From NCBI RefSeq assembly GCF_014117265.1, contig NZ_CP059833.1, forward strand, positions 434,001 to 498,000: a stretch of 64,000 bases of DNA, written 5' to 3'. Positions 1 to 7,659 of the stretch are shown piece by piece (within the stretch, counting starts at the first letter, position 1; every line of letters begins with the position of its first letter). This DNA is from Corynebacterium hindlerae. GTDB lineage: Bacteria > Actinomycetota > Actinomycetes > Mycobacteriales > Mycobacteriaceae. A model generated the notes under the pieces. That model was not told where the DNA came from and ran no database searches. It saw nothing but the letters and a program-made list of their open reading frames with translations. A program made the position numbers and the translations under genes.

Positions 1-752
1 ATCCACTGGGTATCTCCCAACCCGAAACGATCCTTGATCAGGCCTTCAAAGAACGCGTCGTCGGCGTCCAAATTCAGGTGCAACACGCCTTCGGACTCGC
101 CGCGCAGCAATGCCAGGATACGGTGCGACGGCAAGGATTCGAAGGACTCCGAAAACTCAAAGTAATCCTTGAACTTGGCGCCCTCCTGTTCTTTGCCTTC
201 TACCACGCAGGCCTGCATGGATCCGCGCTGATACATCTCGTCGCGGACCTCGCCCACCAGGTCGGCGTCCATGGCGAAACGGTCCGCTAGGATCGCCCGC
301 GCCCCTTCGAGTACTGCCTTGTCGTCCGCGAACCCCTCGGTGTAGAACGCAGCGAGGTCAGGTTCCTCGCCAGCCACGAGCCGATCAGTGAGCGCCTCAA
401 GCCCTGCTTCACGGGCAATGTCCGCCTTGGTTTTGCGACGCTTCTTAAATGGCAGGTACAGGTCTTCGAGACGAGCTTTGGTGGTCACGCCGTCGATAAG
501 CGCGCGCAGGTCGTCGGTGAGCTTGCCCTGCTCATCAATCGCCTTGAGCACCGCGGCTTTGCGGTCTTCGAGTTCGCGCAGGTAGGTGAGGCGCTCTTCG
601 ATGGTGCGCAGTTGGGTGTCATCGAGGCCGCCGGTGACTTCCTTGCGATAACGCGCGATGAACGGGACGGTGTTTCCCTCATCGAGGAGTTTCTGGACGG
701 CTTCGACCTGGTTTTCGGAGATTCCGAGTTCGATTGCAATGACCTTGATCAT
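1..752 (-). CDS. tex: Tex RNA-binding transcription accessory protein (N-terminal part, runs off window)
   Basis: Reading the minus strand gives about 250 codons from an ATG at 752 that run open to the window edge. The stretch EGNTVPFIARYRKE at about residue 26 and the following TGGLDDTQLRTIEERL are typical of the N-terminal helical domain of Tex. The YqgF-like, helix-hairpin-helix and S1 RNA-binding domains expected in the family lie outside the window. Tex is a cytoplasmic nucleic-acid-binding factor linked to transcription and decay. The ATG is preceded by TAAACT and seven bases, a plausible -10 box for a leaderless start; a GTG 27 bases further up is the alternative. Confidence 0.88.
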   Translation of the reverse strand, partial: MIKVIAIELGISENQVEAVQKLLDEGNTVPFIARYRKEVTGGLDDTQLRTIEERLTYLRELEDRKAAVLKAIDEQGKLTDDLRALIDGVTTKARLEDLYLPFKKRRKTKADIAREAGLEALTDRLVAGEEPDLAAFYTEGFADDKAVLEGARAILADRFAMDADLVGEVRDEMYQRGSMQACVVEGKEQEGAKFKDYFEFSESFESLPSHRILALLRGESEGVLHLNLDADDAFFEGLIKDRFGLGDTQW

Positions 753-868
753 TCCGGCCAGTTTAGTGCACCGCTTCACGACGCCGTTGTTAGCTCCCCA
801 TGCCCCAGCGGGTTTCACGGCGGTAGCTGGCACGCCGTGGCTGGAGCATCCTGAGGCTTCACGGGTTT

Positions 869-1150
869 TGACGATATTGCTTTGACGATGATCCCTGGAT
901 GTCAGTGGTTTTCAATAACGCCACCTGGAAACATCGTCAATCCAACATCAGCACAACCCACAGTCACCCAACCAGCAATAGGCCCCAGAGGAAACGACAA
1001 GGCTACAGCGAGCGCTGCGACAAGCCCACCCCACCCCGACACCGACCTCCAGCAACCCAAGCCATGACGATAATCCTTTGACGATGATCCCTGGATGTCA
1101 GTGGTTTTCAATAACGCCACCTGGAAACATCGTCAATTCAACATCAGCAC
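869..1150. repeat. Duplicated palindromic element, pair A (period 196 bp)
   Basis: A unit bounded by the inverted arms TTGACGATG and CATCGTCAA occurs twice in direct orientation, at 882-940 and 1078-1136. The 59-bp cores look identical by eye. Similarity extends about 13 bp upstream (TGACGATA...CTTTGACGATG) and about 20 bp downstream (TCAACATCAGCACAACC). The 137-bp spacer between cores is rich in C and A on the plus strand. The pair lies in the 527-bp gap between tex and the asparaginase gene; I see no gene in this gap. Each core can fold as a hairpin with a large apical region. Confidence 0.9.
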
Positions 1151-1279
1151 AACCTGGAACCACCCAATTAAGCAACAGTAAAACAGTTCCCGTTAATGAA
1201 ATAACTCTCAACCCCTGTTACCCATGTGTCGAACGGGATTAAATCGTAGGTGAGCTTCACTGTATAGAAAGGAAACAGG

Positions 1280-2386
1280 ATGAGTAGCCACGGGTTTTCT
1301 CGTCGGCATTTCCTCGCCGGCAGCGCGCTAGTCACCGCTGGGGGTTTTCTCGCAGCGTGTAATTCTGGCGCCTCGTCGACCACGGAATCCTCAGCGTCTA
1401 CCGAGGCCAAGGATAAGAACAAGGACAAAGACAAAGTCGACTACAAGTCGATCTCCGGCAAGCTCGTGATGCTGGCCACCGGCGGCACCATCGCCAGCCA
1501 GAAAGATGCCTCCGGAGCGTTGGTCCCCACCGTCAGTGGCGAGGAGCTACTGAAAAAGGTGTATGAGAAGTTCGATAAGGACAAGCTCTCCATCGAGGTG
1601 CGGCAGGTCAGTCAGCTAGATTCTTCGGCGATGACGCTCAAGGACACCGACGGCATCCTCAGCCAGGTCCATGACACCCTGAAGGAGGATGGGGTCACCG
1701 GCATCATCGTCTCCCACGGCACGGATTCCATGGAAGAAACCGCCATTGCAATTGACACCTTCCTGGACGCAGACCAGCCCGTGGTGCTCACAGGTTCGAT
1801 GTTCCCCTTTGACGATCCTGACACCGACGGCCCTGATAACCTCACGCTGGCGGTCACTGCAGCCACGGATCCCAAAAACAAAGGCAAAGGCGCCTTTATC
1901 GCCTTCGGCGGGAAGATCCTGCGGGCCCGCGGCGCCTACAAGATGGACGCCTCCAGCAAGGATGGCTTCGATACCAATGCATCAGGCGAGATCAAGCGCC
2001 CGAAACCACTGCCACTGACGAAGCTGGATGGCACACGCGTGGACATCATCGCAGCCTACCCCGGCGCGCCCGGCGAACTGGTCATAGCCGCGATCGACTC
2101 TGGCGCGAAAGGCTTGGTCATCGAGGGTATGGGCTCTGGAAACGTAGGCGGCGACATTGCCGATGCCATCGTCGAGGTTGCCGAGAAAGGTATCCCGGTT
2201 GTGATGTCTACCCGCGTGGACAAGGGCTTGGTGGAAGGAACTTATGGCGGTGCTGGCGGTGGCGCCACACTGGCTGAGAAAGGCGTGATCGGTTCGGGTA
2301 TCCTCCGCCCGGGCCAATCCCGAATCCTCGTCGTTGCTGCGCTCGCCACCGGCACCGACGTGAAAGAACTATTCCCTCAGGAATAA
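1280..2386 (+). CDS. Type II L-asparaginase, Tat-exported lipoprotein
   Basis: Hydrolyses L-asparagine to aspartate and ammonia outside the membrane. The N-terminus carries a twin-arginine motif (S-R-R-H-F-L, residues 7-12), a hydrophobic stretch and a lipobox LAAC with Cys27, so the protein should be exported folded by Tat and lipid-anchored. A charged low-complexity linker (about residues 30-55, Ser/Thr then Lys/Asp) precedes the enzyme. The two family signatures are present: TGGTIAS with nucleophile Thr70, and HGTDSMEET with the second catalytic Thr and Asp. The start is supported by AAAGGAAACAGG just upstream. A strong hairpin terminator follows, so it is probably monocistronic. Secreted asparaginase fits a nitrogen-scavenging role. 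Confidence 0.92.
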   Translation: MSSHGFSRRHFLAGSALVTAGGFLAACNSGASSTTESSASTEAKDKNKDKDKVDYKSISGKLVMLATGGTIASQKDASGALVPTVSGEELLKKVYEKFDKDKLSIEVRQVSQLDSSAMTLKDTDGILSQVHDTLKEDGVTGIIVSHGTDSMEETAIAIDTFLDADQPVVLTGSMFPFDDPDTDGPDNLTLAVTAATDPKNKGKGAFIAFGGKILRARGAYKMDASSKDGFDTNASGEIKRPKPLPLTKLDGTRVDIIAAYPGAPGELVIAAIDSGAKGLVIEGMGSGNVGGDIADAIVEVAEKGIPVVMSTRVDKGLVEGTYGGAGGGATLAEKGVIGSGILRPGQSRILVVAALATGTDVKELFPQE

Positions 2387-2387
2387 A

Positions 2388-2435
2388 GCAAGGCCCCTCC
2401 CACTCGGCTGGTATCCCCGGGCGGGAGGGGTTTGC
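2388..2435 (+). terminator. Terminator after asparaginase
   Basis: Inverted repeat CCCCTCCC (2394-2401) and GGGAGGGG (2423-2430), flanked by GCAA and TTTGC, begins right after the asparaginase stop. The T-run is short (TTT), so strength is uncertain. Confidence 0.75.
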
Positions 2436-2447
2436 AATAATGCATCC

Positions 2448-3167
2448 ATGATTTCTCCTGAAGAAAGAAACCTTATCCGCGTCGTCCGCAGCCATGCGGA
2501 GCAGACGTCTAATGGAGATGCAACAACTGTGGCAGCCGGTCTACTCACAGCCTCTGGGCAGATCATCCTCGGTGTGAATGTGTACCACTTTCTCGGTGGC
2601 CCCTGCGCAGAAGTCTCTGCGCTCAGCAAACATGCAGAAATTGCTGCCGACGACCCTGTTACAACTGTCGTGGCTGTATATGGACCGGCAGGTGACGTCC
2701 TCTCGCCGTGTGGGAAGTGCCGTCAGATCCTGTTTGACCTTGATCCCAACATCAAGGCAATCGTGCGCACTCCTAATGGGTTCGTGAGCTTTGCAATTCG
2801 TAAGCTCCTTCCTCACCCATATGATTGGCGCGCAGCTGAAAACCCTCAGTGCCTATACATGTGGGAGGGGTATGAAGGCATGATCCGTTCGGGAGTAAAA
2901 CAACAAACCATTCGTGTCGATGACCCGTTTGTACCAGGCCCTGCCACGATTGTGTTTGAAAAAAGTGACGGCTCGGTGGTGGAACTTGCGGCCACAGTAA
3001 GCAGTTCCCGCACGATCTTAAGACACGAGCTGACCGACGAGATAGCTCGCGCCGATGGGTTTATGAATCTCAAGGAACTCAACGCTGCCCTCGATATTCA
3101 TTATCCGGAATTAGAAGAAAATTCGGAGGTCGACGTCGTAAGTTTCGAGTTGGGCCCGATGCGCTAA
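2448..3167 (+). CDS. Cytidine deaminase-ASCH domain fusion protein
   Basis: The N-terminal ~130 residues are a cytidine/blasticidin-type deaminase: the zinc motif is split as PCAE (catalytic Glu; Cys in place of the His of the H/C-A-E motif) and PCGKCRQ (two zinc Cys). From about residue 140 the sequence MWEGYEGMIRSGVKQQTIRVDDPF, followed by the pattern RHELTDEIARADGFMNLKEL and YPEL...VDVVSFE, matches an ASCH domain. ASCH proteins are PUA-like; E. coli YqfB, an ASCH protein, hydrolyses N4-acetylcytidine. The fusion therefore suggests sequential deacylation and deamination of modified cytidine, which is inference. It starts 61 bp after the asparaginase stop, immediately past its terminator. 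No partner gene follows; the next DNA is a pseudogene. Confidence 0.82.
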   Translation: MISPEERNLIRVVRSHAEQTSNGDATTVAAGLLTASGQIILGVNVYHFLGGPCAEVSALSKHAEIAADDPVTTVVAVYGPAGDVLSPCGKCRQILFDLDPNIKAIVRTPNGFVSFAIRKLLPHPYDWRAAENPQCLYMWEGYEGMIRSGVKQQTIRVDDPFVPGPATIVFEKSDGSVVELAATVSSSRTILRHELTDEIARADGFMNLKELNAALDIHYPELEENSEVDVVSFELGPMR

Positions 3168-3246
3168 CATTAATAACTTTTCCGCCGAGAGCGGAATCCC
3201 GCATCTGCCGAAGCAAACCGGCCCACAATGGGGCGTATGGAAAAGC

Positions 3247-3881
3247 GGAATTGGGCGGGCTATCGTGCAGCGCCTCGCAGCTGACGGTTACCATGTGACC
3301 TTCACCTGGCATAGCAATGAATCTGCAGCTCCCACGGCGATTCAAGCGGACCTTAGTACTATCAAAGGAATGGATCAGTTTCTTGACCAAGTGAAGGGCA
3401 ACAGTTTCGATGTTGTAGTTAACAACGCCACTACAGTTACTGAGATTTCCCCGATAACAACCACATCCCTGGAGTCTTGGCAGGAAAACTTCGCGATCGG
3501 CGTCACCGCCCCTTTCATGCTCATTAAGGAGCTTGGGCCTCTGATGCCATCGGGCGCCTCGAACATCAATATCTCTTCGCTCAACACACTCATGCCCCAA
3601 CCCGGTATTGCTGGATACTGCGCGGCGAAAGCAGCTTTGGAATCTCTCACTCAGGTAGCAGCAAGGGAGTTACTGTCAATGCGCTAAGACCTGGCCCCAC
3701 TGACACGCCGGGCAACCATGCTGTTAACCCAGATCCCGCGGTCCGGGAACAGATCGCAGCCAGGATCCCAATGGGACGTTATGGCCAGCCGGAGGATGTG
3801 GCCAATGTGGTGTCGTTCCTTGCGAGCGCTGCTGCCCGTTGGGTTACGGGCCAGGTACTTTCCGTATCCGGCGGACTTTAA
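3247..3881 (+). pseudogene. Broken short-chain dehydrogenase/reductase
   Basis: The frame from 3247 reads GIGRAIVQRLAADGYHV, then NNATTV, INISSLNT and the catalytic YCAAK, all SDR hallmarks. Two lesions are visible. The first beta strand and TGxxx of the nucleotide-binding motif are gone: the upstream DNA does not encode them and has no start codon in frame. Near 3660-3668 the frame ends early at a TAA (3685-3687), while the SDR C-terminus (GVTVNALRPGPTDTPG ... GRYGQPEDVANVVSFL ... GQVLSVSGGL) continues in another frame from 3666 to 3881. The join lies in GCAAGGGAG and looks like a short deletion between small direct repeats. It is very unlikely to make an active enzyme. Confidence 0.85.
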
Positions 3882-4133
3882 GCCACCAGCGAAAGTTGTG
3901 GCGTATCTGGCGCCATTGCGCGCTTCAGTAACTGGTCTAATTCCATACCCAGGGCGTGAAGTATCCCCCGGATAACCTCGGAAGAGCCTTCTTTTTCACC
4001 TAGCTCTAGATCTGACAGATGCGATGGAGAAATCGCAGCCTTGCGCGCTACCTCCTGCAAGGTTCGGCCTTGGGTCCTTCCGTTCCTCCCGCAGAGCTTT
4101 GCCGATCCGCTTCCGCAACAAATCATCACCCAT
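3878..4133 (-). pseudogene. XRE-family HTH regulator with a +1 frameshift
   Basis: The C-terminal 60 codons read RTLQEVARKAAISPSHLSDLELGEKEGSSEVI, a clear helix-turn-helix of the XRE/ClgR-like type (the E-G-x-K-E-x-S-S-E stretch is typical). The natural N-terminus, [19 protein letters not shown], is in another frame starting at ATG 4133, which overlaps the trmD stop by 8 bases and suggests translational coupling. One extra base (around 4076, in AAGGACCCAAGG) separates the two frames. The alternative GTG at 4129 gives a nonsense N-terminus rich in Cys and Gly. So the gene is either recently broken, sequenced with an error, or read through by frameshifting. Its stop overlaps the end of the SDR pseudogene on the other strand. 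Confidence 0.75.
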
Positions 4134-4923
4134 TAGGACAATCCTCCAACAGATCCGGCCTACGCTCCCTGGTCCGCGCCAAAGACTGCTCGCGGCGCCA
4201 CTCGTCCACTAGTTTGTGATTCCCAGACAGCAGCACTTCGGGTACTTCTAGCCCGCGCCATACCCGTGGTTTGGTGTAGGACGGGCCTTCCAGGAGCCCG
4301 TCGGAGAACGAGTCTTCTTCGTGCGAGGATGCGTTGCCGAGCACGCCGGGTATTAGTCGGGTGATTGCCTCCGCCATGACGAGCACGGCGACTTCCCCAC
4401 CGATGAGGACGTAGTCGCCGATGGAGACTTCTTCGACGCGGTACCGATTGGCGGCGTCGTCGACTACGCGCTGGTCAATGCCCTCGTAGCGTCCGCAGGC
4501 GAACACGATGTGTTCTTCGTTGGACCAGCGTCGCGCCATTTCTTGCGTAAAAGGCCGGCCGGCGGGTGTGGGCACGATGAGCAGGGGTTTGTCCCCGGTT
4601 TCGCCGGCGTAGCCCGCAAAGTTGCGGCCGGTGAGGTCGTCATGCCGAGGCTTGTCGACGTGCGGAGCAGCGGACTCCAGTTCAGTACCAGTAACCCCGG
4701 CAGCGACGTCGTCAAGTGCTGGCCCCCACACAGTCGGTTTCATGACCATGCCCGGGCCGCCGCCGTATGGGGTGTCGTCGACGGATTTATGCACGTCCGT
4801 GGTCCAATCCCGCAGGTTGTGCACGCCAACGGTCAGGATGCCTTTTTCAATCGCCTTGCCAAGCAGCGCGTGCCGCAGTGGCTCCAGGTATTCGGGGAAG
4901 ATGGTGATGACGTCGAGGCGCAT
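4126..4923 (-). CDS. trmD: tRNA (guanine-37 N1)-methyltransferase
   Basis: Methylates G37 next to the anticodon, using SAM through a trefoil-knot fold, which prevents frameshifting. The sequence opens [16 protein letters not shown] and contains [26 protein letters not shown] and [13 protein letters not shown], all TrmD signatures, with family-typical length (265 aa). The start overlaps the rimM stop by one base, so the two are translated together. A frameshifted XRE gene overlaps its 3' end. Confidence 0.97.
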   Translation of the reverse strand: MRLDVITIFPEYLEPLRHALLGKAIEKGILTVGVHNLRDWTTDVHKSVDDTPYGGGPGMVMKPTVWGPALDDVAAGVTGTELESAAPHVDKPRHDDLTGRNFAGYAGETGDKPLLIVPTPAGRPFTQEMARRWSNEEHIVFACGRYEGIDQRVVDDAANRYRVEEVSIGDYVLIGGEVAVLVMAEAITRLIPGVLGNASSHEEDSFSDGLLEGPSYTKPRVWRGLEVPEVLLSGNHKLVDEWRREQSLARTRERRPDLLEDCPNG

Positions 4924-5408
4924 TACAGATCCAGCAGCCCTTCCGGTGGCGTAACGGTAAGGGTGCCAGCCTCCAGATCAACTTCTGGCACGATCGATTC
5001 GACGAACGGGATCAGCACATCACCCATTTCGAGCAGCGATTGTGCCGGGCCGTGAGTCACTCCGGTGATCTCGCCGATGTCGGTGCCGTCGTGAATTACC
5101 CGCAGCCCGATCAGTTCGTGGTCGTAGAAACCTTCGTCATCGTCGTCGATAAGCGGCTCGGCCCAGAACTTGGTGCCCCGGAGGGAGTCGGCGGCGGTGC
5201 GGTCAGGAACTTCCGCGAACTTAATCAACAATCGGCCTTGGTGGACACGCACCGCGTCGATGGTGAGCGTATGCTCCTTCTTCCCCTGCTTGCCGCGAAG
5301 GACCTCGCCCAGGGCGTAGCGGATGTCAGGGTCATCAGTGGTTGATTCGACCACGACCTCGCCGCGGATGCCGTGCGACTTGACCACTCGACCAATCATC
5401 AATTCCAT
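4923..5408 (-). CDS. rimM: 16S rRNA processing protein RimM
   Basis: Assists maturation of the 30S head, binding S19. [17 protein letters not shown] is the N-terminal RimM signature; the C-terminal PRC-barrel half contains [22 protein letters not shown] place the start at ATG 5408 (MELMIGRV) because it is preceded by TACACT and six bases, a textbook leaderless actinobacterial promoter; an in-frame start 21 bases upstream would add seven unlikely residues inside that promoter. The gene heads the rimM-trmD unit. rpsP, which usually precedes rimM, is separated here by the opp operon on the other strand. Confidence 0.93.
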   Translation of the reverse strand: MELMIGRVVKSHGIRGEVVVESTTDDPDIRYALGEVLRGKQGKKEHTLTIDAVRVHQGRLLIKFAEVPDRTAADSLRGTKFWAEPLIDDDDEGFYDHELIGLRVIHDGTDIGEITGVTHGPAQSLLEMGDVLIPFVESIVPEVDLEAGTLTVTPPEGLLDL

Positions 5409-5578
5409 GCGGTTAGTGTACAGCAGCACCGAAGCTGTGTATTGGAGCTAACACCCCACCTAGCACTCACGCCACGGAAGTAACACGAAAGAACCAGCGC
5501 ACCTGGGAGTATAAGCGCGATTTGGCTTAACTTAAAACAATTATTCCGATTTCACTGTTAGCACGCTCACAGTCGGTT

Positions 5579-5614
5579 TATACTATGCCCCAACACACAT
5601 TCGATTAGTTGGGG
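5579..5614 (+). promoter_or_regulatory. Putative opp operon promoter and 5'-leader hairpin
   Basis: TATACT at 5579-5584 is a good -10 box. Right after it, CCCCAAC (5588-5594) and GTTGGGG (5608-5614) form a perfect 7-bp stem with a 13-nt loop. The GGGG of the second arm is also the best Shine-Dalgarno candidate for oppB (ATG 5627), so the hairpin could hide it. No convincing -35 was seen. Confidence 0.5.
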
Positions 5615-5626
5615 ACGATATGAACC

Positions 5627-6610
5627 ATGTTTAAGTTCCTTGTGAAGAAGACAGCCGGTTGGGTGGCGATGATCGTTATCGCTGTCAACCTGACCTATTT
5701 CCTCGCCAACGCCTTCCTCGACCCACGAAGTAATTACGAGGGACGCCGCCCGCCTATCCCTGAGGAGCGCGTCGATGCAATTCTGGATCCGTTGAACCTC
5801 AACGACAAGCAGCCTATTTTCCAGCGCTGGTGGAACTGGATCACCGACATCGTCCTCCATTGGAATTGGGGCGCCTCGCCGATCGGCGATTCGGTGAACG
5901 ACCAGATTTCCTACCGCATTTGGGTGTCCGCTCAGCTTTTGTTGCTTGCCACCATTATTTCTGTGGTCCTTGGCGTGGGTATCGGCGTGTACACCGCTTC
6001 CCGCCAGTACAAGACGGGCGACCGTATCTTCCAGACGCTGTCTATCCTTACCATGAACATCCACATCGTCGTTGCGTCGATCGGTGTGGTCTGGGCAGCG
6101 ATTGAGATTAACAAAGCAGCTGGCACCAACATTTTCTTCGTCACCGGAGCAAGTTCCACGGGTGTCACCGGGTTCTTCCCACGACTGATCGATACCGCTC
6201 AGCACCTCGTCCTTCCGACAATATCCCTCGTCATCATCTCCTATGCGGGATACCACTTCATGCAGCGTTCGATCTTGCTGGACAACATCGACGCCGATTA
6301 CGTCCGCACCGCCCGTGCGAAGGGGCTCACGCGGCAGCAGGCGATCCGTCGTCACGCGCTGCGTACCTCGATCATCCCGGTTGCTACCTCGGTTGCCTTT
6401 TCCATCCCTGGCATTTTCACCGGCGCGATCATGACCGAAGCCATCTTCGGGTGGCAAGGCATGGGCCAATATTTCATCCAGACGATCACGAAGAATGACA
6501 TTCACGGGACGGTCGCTTTCGCGGCGTTCGGCGCGCTCATGACCGCCGTCGGCGCCCTGCTATCTGACATCTTCGTTGTCATCCTCGACCCCCGCGTGCG
6601 CGTGAACTAG
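5627..6610 (+). CDS. oppB: Peptide ABC transporter permease (OppB/DppB type)
   Basis: First membrane subunit of an oligopeptide importer. There is one N-terminal membrane helix (about residues 10-28), an external loop, then five more helices, the BPD_transp_1 arrangement. The cytoplasmic ATPase-coupling motif is ADYVRTARAKGLTRQQAIRRHALR (EAA-type loop, about residues 222-245), followed by the conserved PG..GA...E.IF.W.GMG segment. It is followed by oppC after 8 bases, then oppDF and oppA, so it is the first gene of a four-gene operon. Confidence 0.9.
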   Translation: MFKFLVKKTAGWVAMIVIAVNLTYFLANAFLDPRSNYEGRRPPIPEERVDAILDPLNLNDKQPIFQRWWNWITDIVLHWNWGASPIGDSVNDQISYRIWVSAQLLLLATIISVVLGVGIGVYTASRQYKTGDRIFQTLSILTMNIHIVVASIGVVWAAIEINKAAGTNIFFVTGASSTGVTGFFPRLIDTAQHLVLPTISLVIISYAGYHFMQRSILLDNIDADYVRTARAKGLTRQQAIRRHALRTSIIPVATSVAFSIPGIFTGAIMTEAIFGWQGMGQYFIQTITKNDIHGTVAFAAFGALMTAVGALLSDIFVVILDPRVRVN

Positions 6611-6618
6611 GAGCCAAC

Positions 6619-7659
6619 ATGCAAAAGGATTATCGCAACGCAGGCAATGACCACACCGAAAACCTCGCAGAGGGTGTCGCCGCGACAGGTGACTACACCG
6701 CCGGGGCCGTGCCCTTGCCTGCGACCGGACTAATTAACGCCCGCGAAGAAGAAGTGGTCGCGGCCCAGGAATTCGAGGAAACTACCCGCATCGCTACTAA
6801 GCGTCCGATGAAGAAATTCCAGCTGTACCTGCGCCGATTCCTACGCAACAAGCTGGCCGTCGTGGGCACCATTATCTTCCTTTGTCTGGTAGTGATCGCT
6901 TTGTTCGGCAGCTTTGTCACTCCGTGGGCTTTTGACGAACCCGACTTTCTGGCGCTGTCCGAGCCACCGAGCTCCGAGCACTGGTTTGGCACCTCGTCCT
7001 CCGGCACTGACCTCTTTGCCATGGTGGTCCACGGCCTCGGTCGCTCTCTCACCATTGCTGTGATCGTCTCTTGCGCTACCACAGCCATCGCAGCCTTCGT
7101 CGGCGCAGCAGCAGCCCTGCTAGGCGGGCGCCCGGAGCGCGTCATCCTCAGCATCATCCACTTCCTGCTCGTGATCCCATCGTTCCTGCTCATCGCACTG
7201 ATGGTGTCCGGTTCCGGTGGCGACTGGAAGGTGCTAACCGTCGTCCTCATCCTGTTTGGATGGGTGTACTACTCCCGCGTGATCTGGTCCATGTGTATTT
7301 CGCTACGTGAACGCGAATACATCAAGGCCGCGCGGTACATGGGAGTCTCTCCTTTCCGCACGGTGGTCCGCCATATGATCCCGAACATCGGATCCCTGCT
7401 CATCATCAACCTAACGCTGGGTGTGGTCTCTACCGTCATGAGCGAGACGGGCCTGTCCTTCCTGGGCCTGGGTGTGAAGATCCCCGATGTTTCGCTGGGT
7501 ACTCTGCTGTCCTCGGGAGCCAACTCCTTGCAGTCCTCGCCGTGGGAGTTCTACTTCCCTGCCGCAGTGCTCACCTGTCTCACCGTGTCCATGGCATTTA
7601 TCGCAGATGGTCTGCGCGATGCCCTCGATCCCAACTCCAACGCCGGAGGTCGTGCGTAA
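6619..7659 (+). CDS. oppC: Peptide ABC transporter permease (OppC/DppC type)
   Basis: Second permease of the importer. A charged cytoplasmic extension of about 65 residues precedes the OppC_N segment (LYLRRFLRNKLAVVGTIIFL, about residues 69-88). The domain then shows HWFGTSSSGTDLFAMVVHGLGRSL, typical of OppC, and the coupling loop REREYIKAARYMGVSPFRTVVRHMIPN. The C-terminus has SFLGLGVKIPDVSLGTLL, also a family signature. Its stop abuts the ATG of the ATPase gene, implying translational coupling. Confidence 0.92.
   Translation: MQKDYRNAGNDHTENLAEGVAATGDYTAGAVPLPATGLINAREEEVVAAQEFEETTRIATKRPMKKFQLYLRRFLRNKLAVVGTIIFLCLVVIALFGSFVTPWAFDEPDFLALSEPPSSEHWFGTSSSGTDLFAMVVHGLGRSLTIAVIVSCATTAIAAFVGAAAALLGGRPERVILSIIHFLLVIPSFLLIALMVSGSGGDWKVLTVVLILFGWVYYSRVIWSMCISLREREYIKAARYMGVSPFRTVVRHMIPNIGSLLIINLTLGVVSTVMSETGLSFLGLGVKIPDVSLGTLLSSGANSLQSSPWEFYFPAAVLTCLTVSMAFIADGLRDALDPNSNAGGRA

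Noticed and set aside
902..1120. A hydrophobic minus-strand ORF across repeat pair A (72 codons)
   Set aside because: The plus strand is C/A-rich here, so the minus strand gives GTT, GTG, TTG and GCT codons by composition alone; the same effect is seen in the spacer of pair B. No ribosome-binding site or homology.
880..1136. Pair A as a CRISPR array
   Set aside because: Only two copies, 196-bp period, no short regular spacers and no cas genes.
5567..6505. 312-codon ORF antisense to oppB
   Set aside because: A shadow frame rich in Arg, Asp and Gly; oppB shows membrane helices and the coupling loop.
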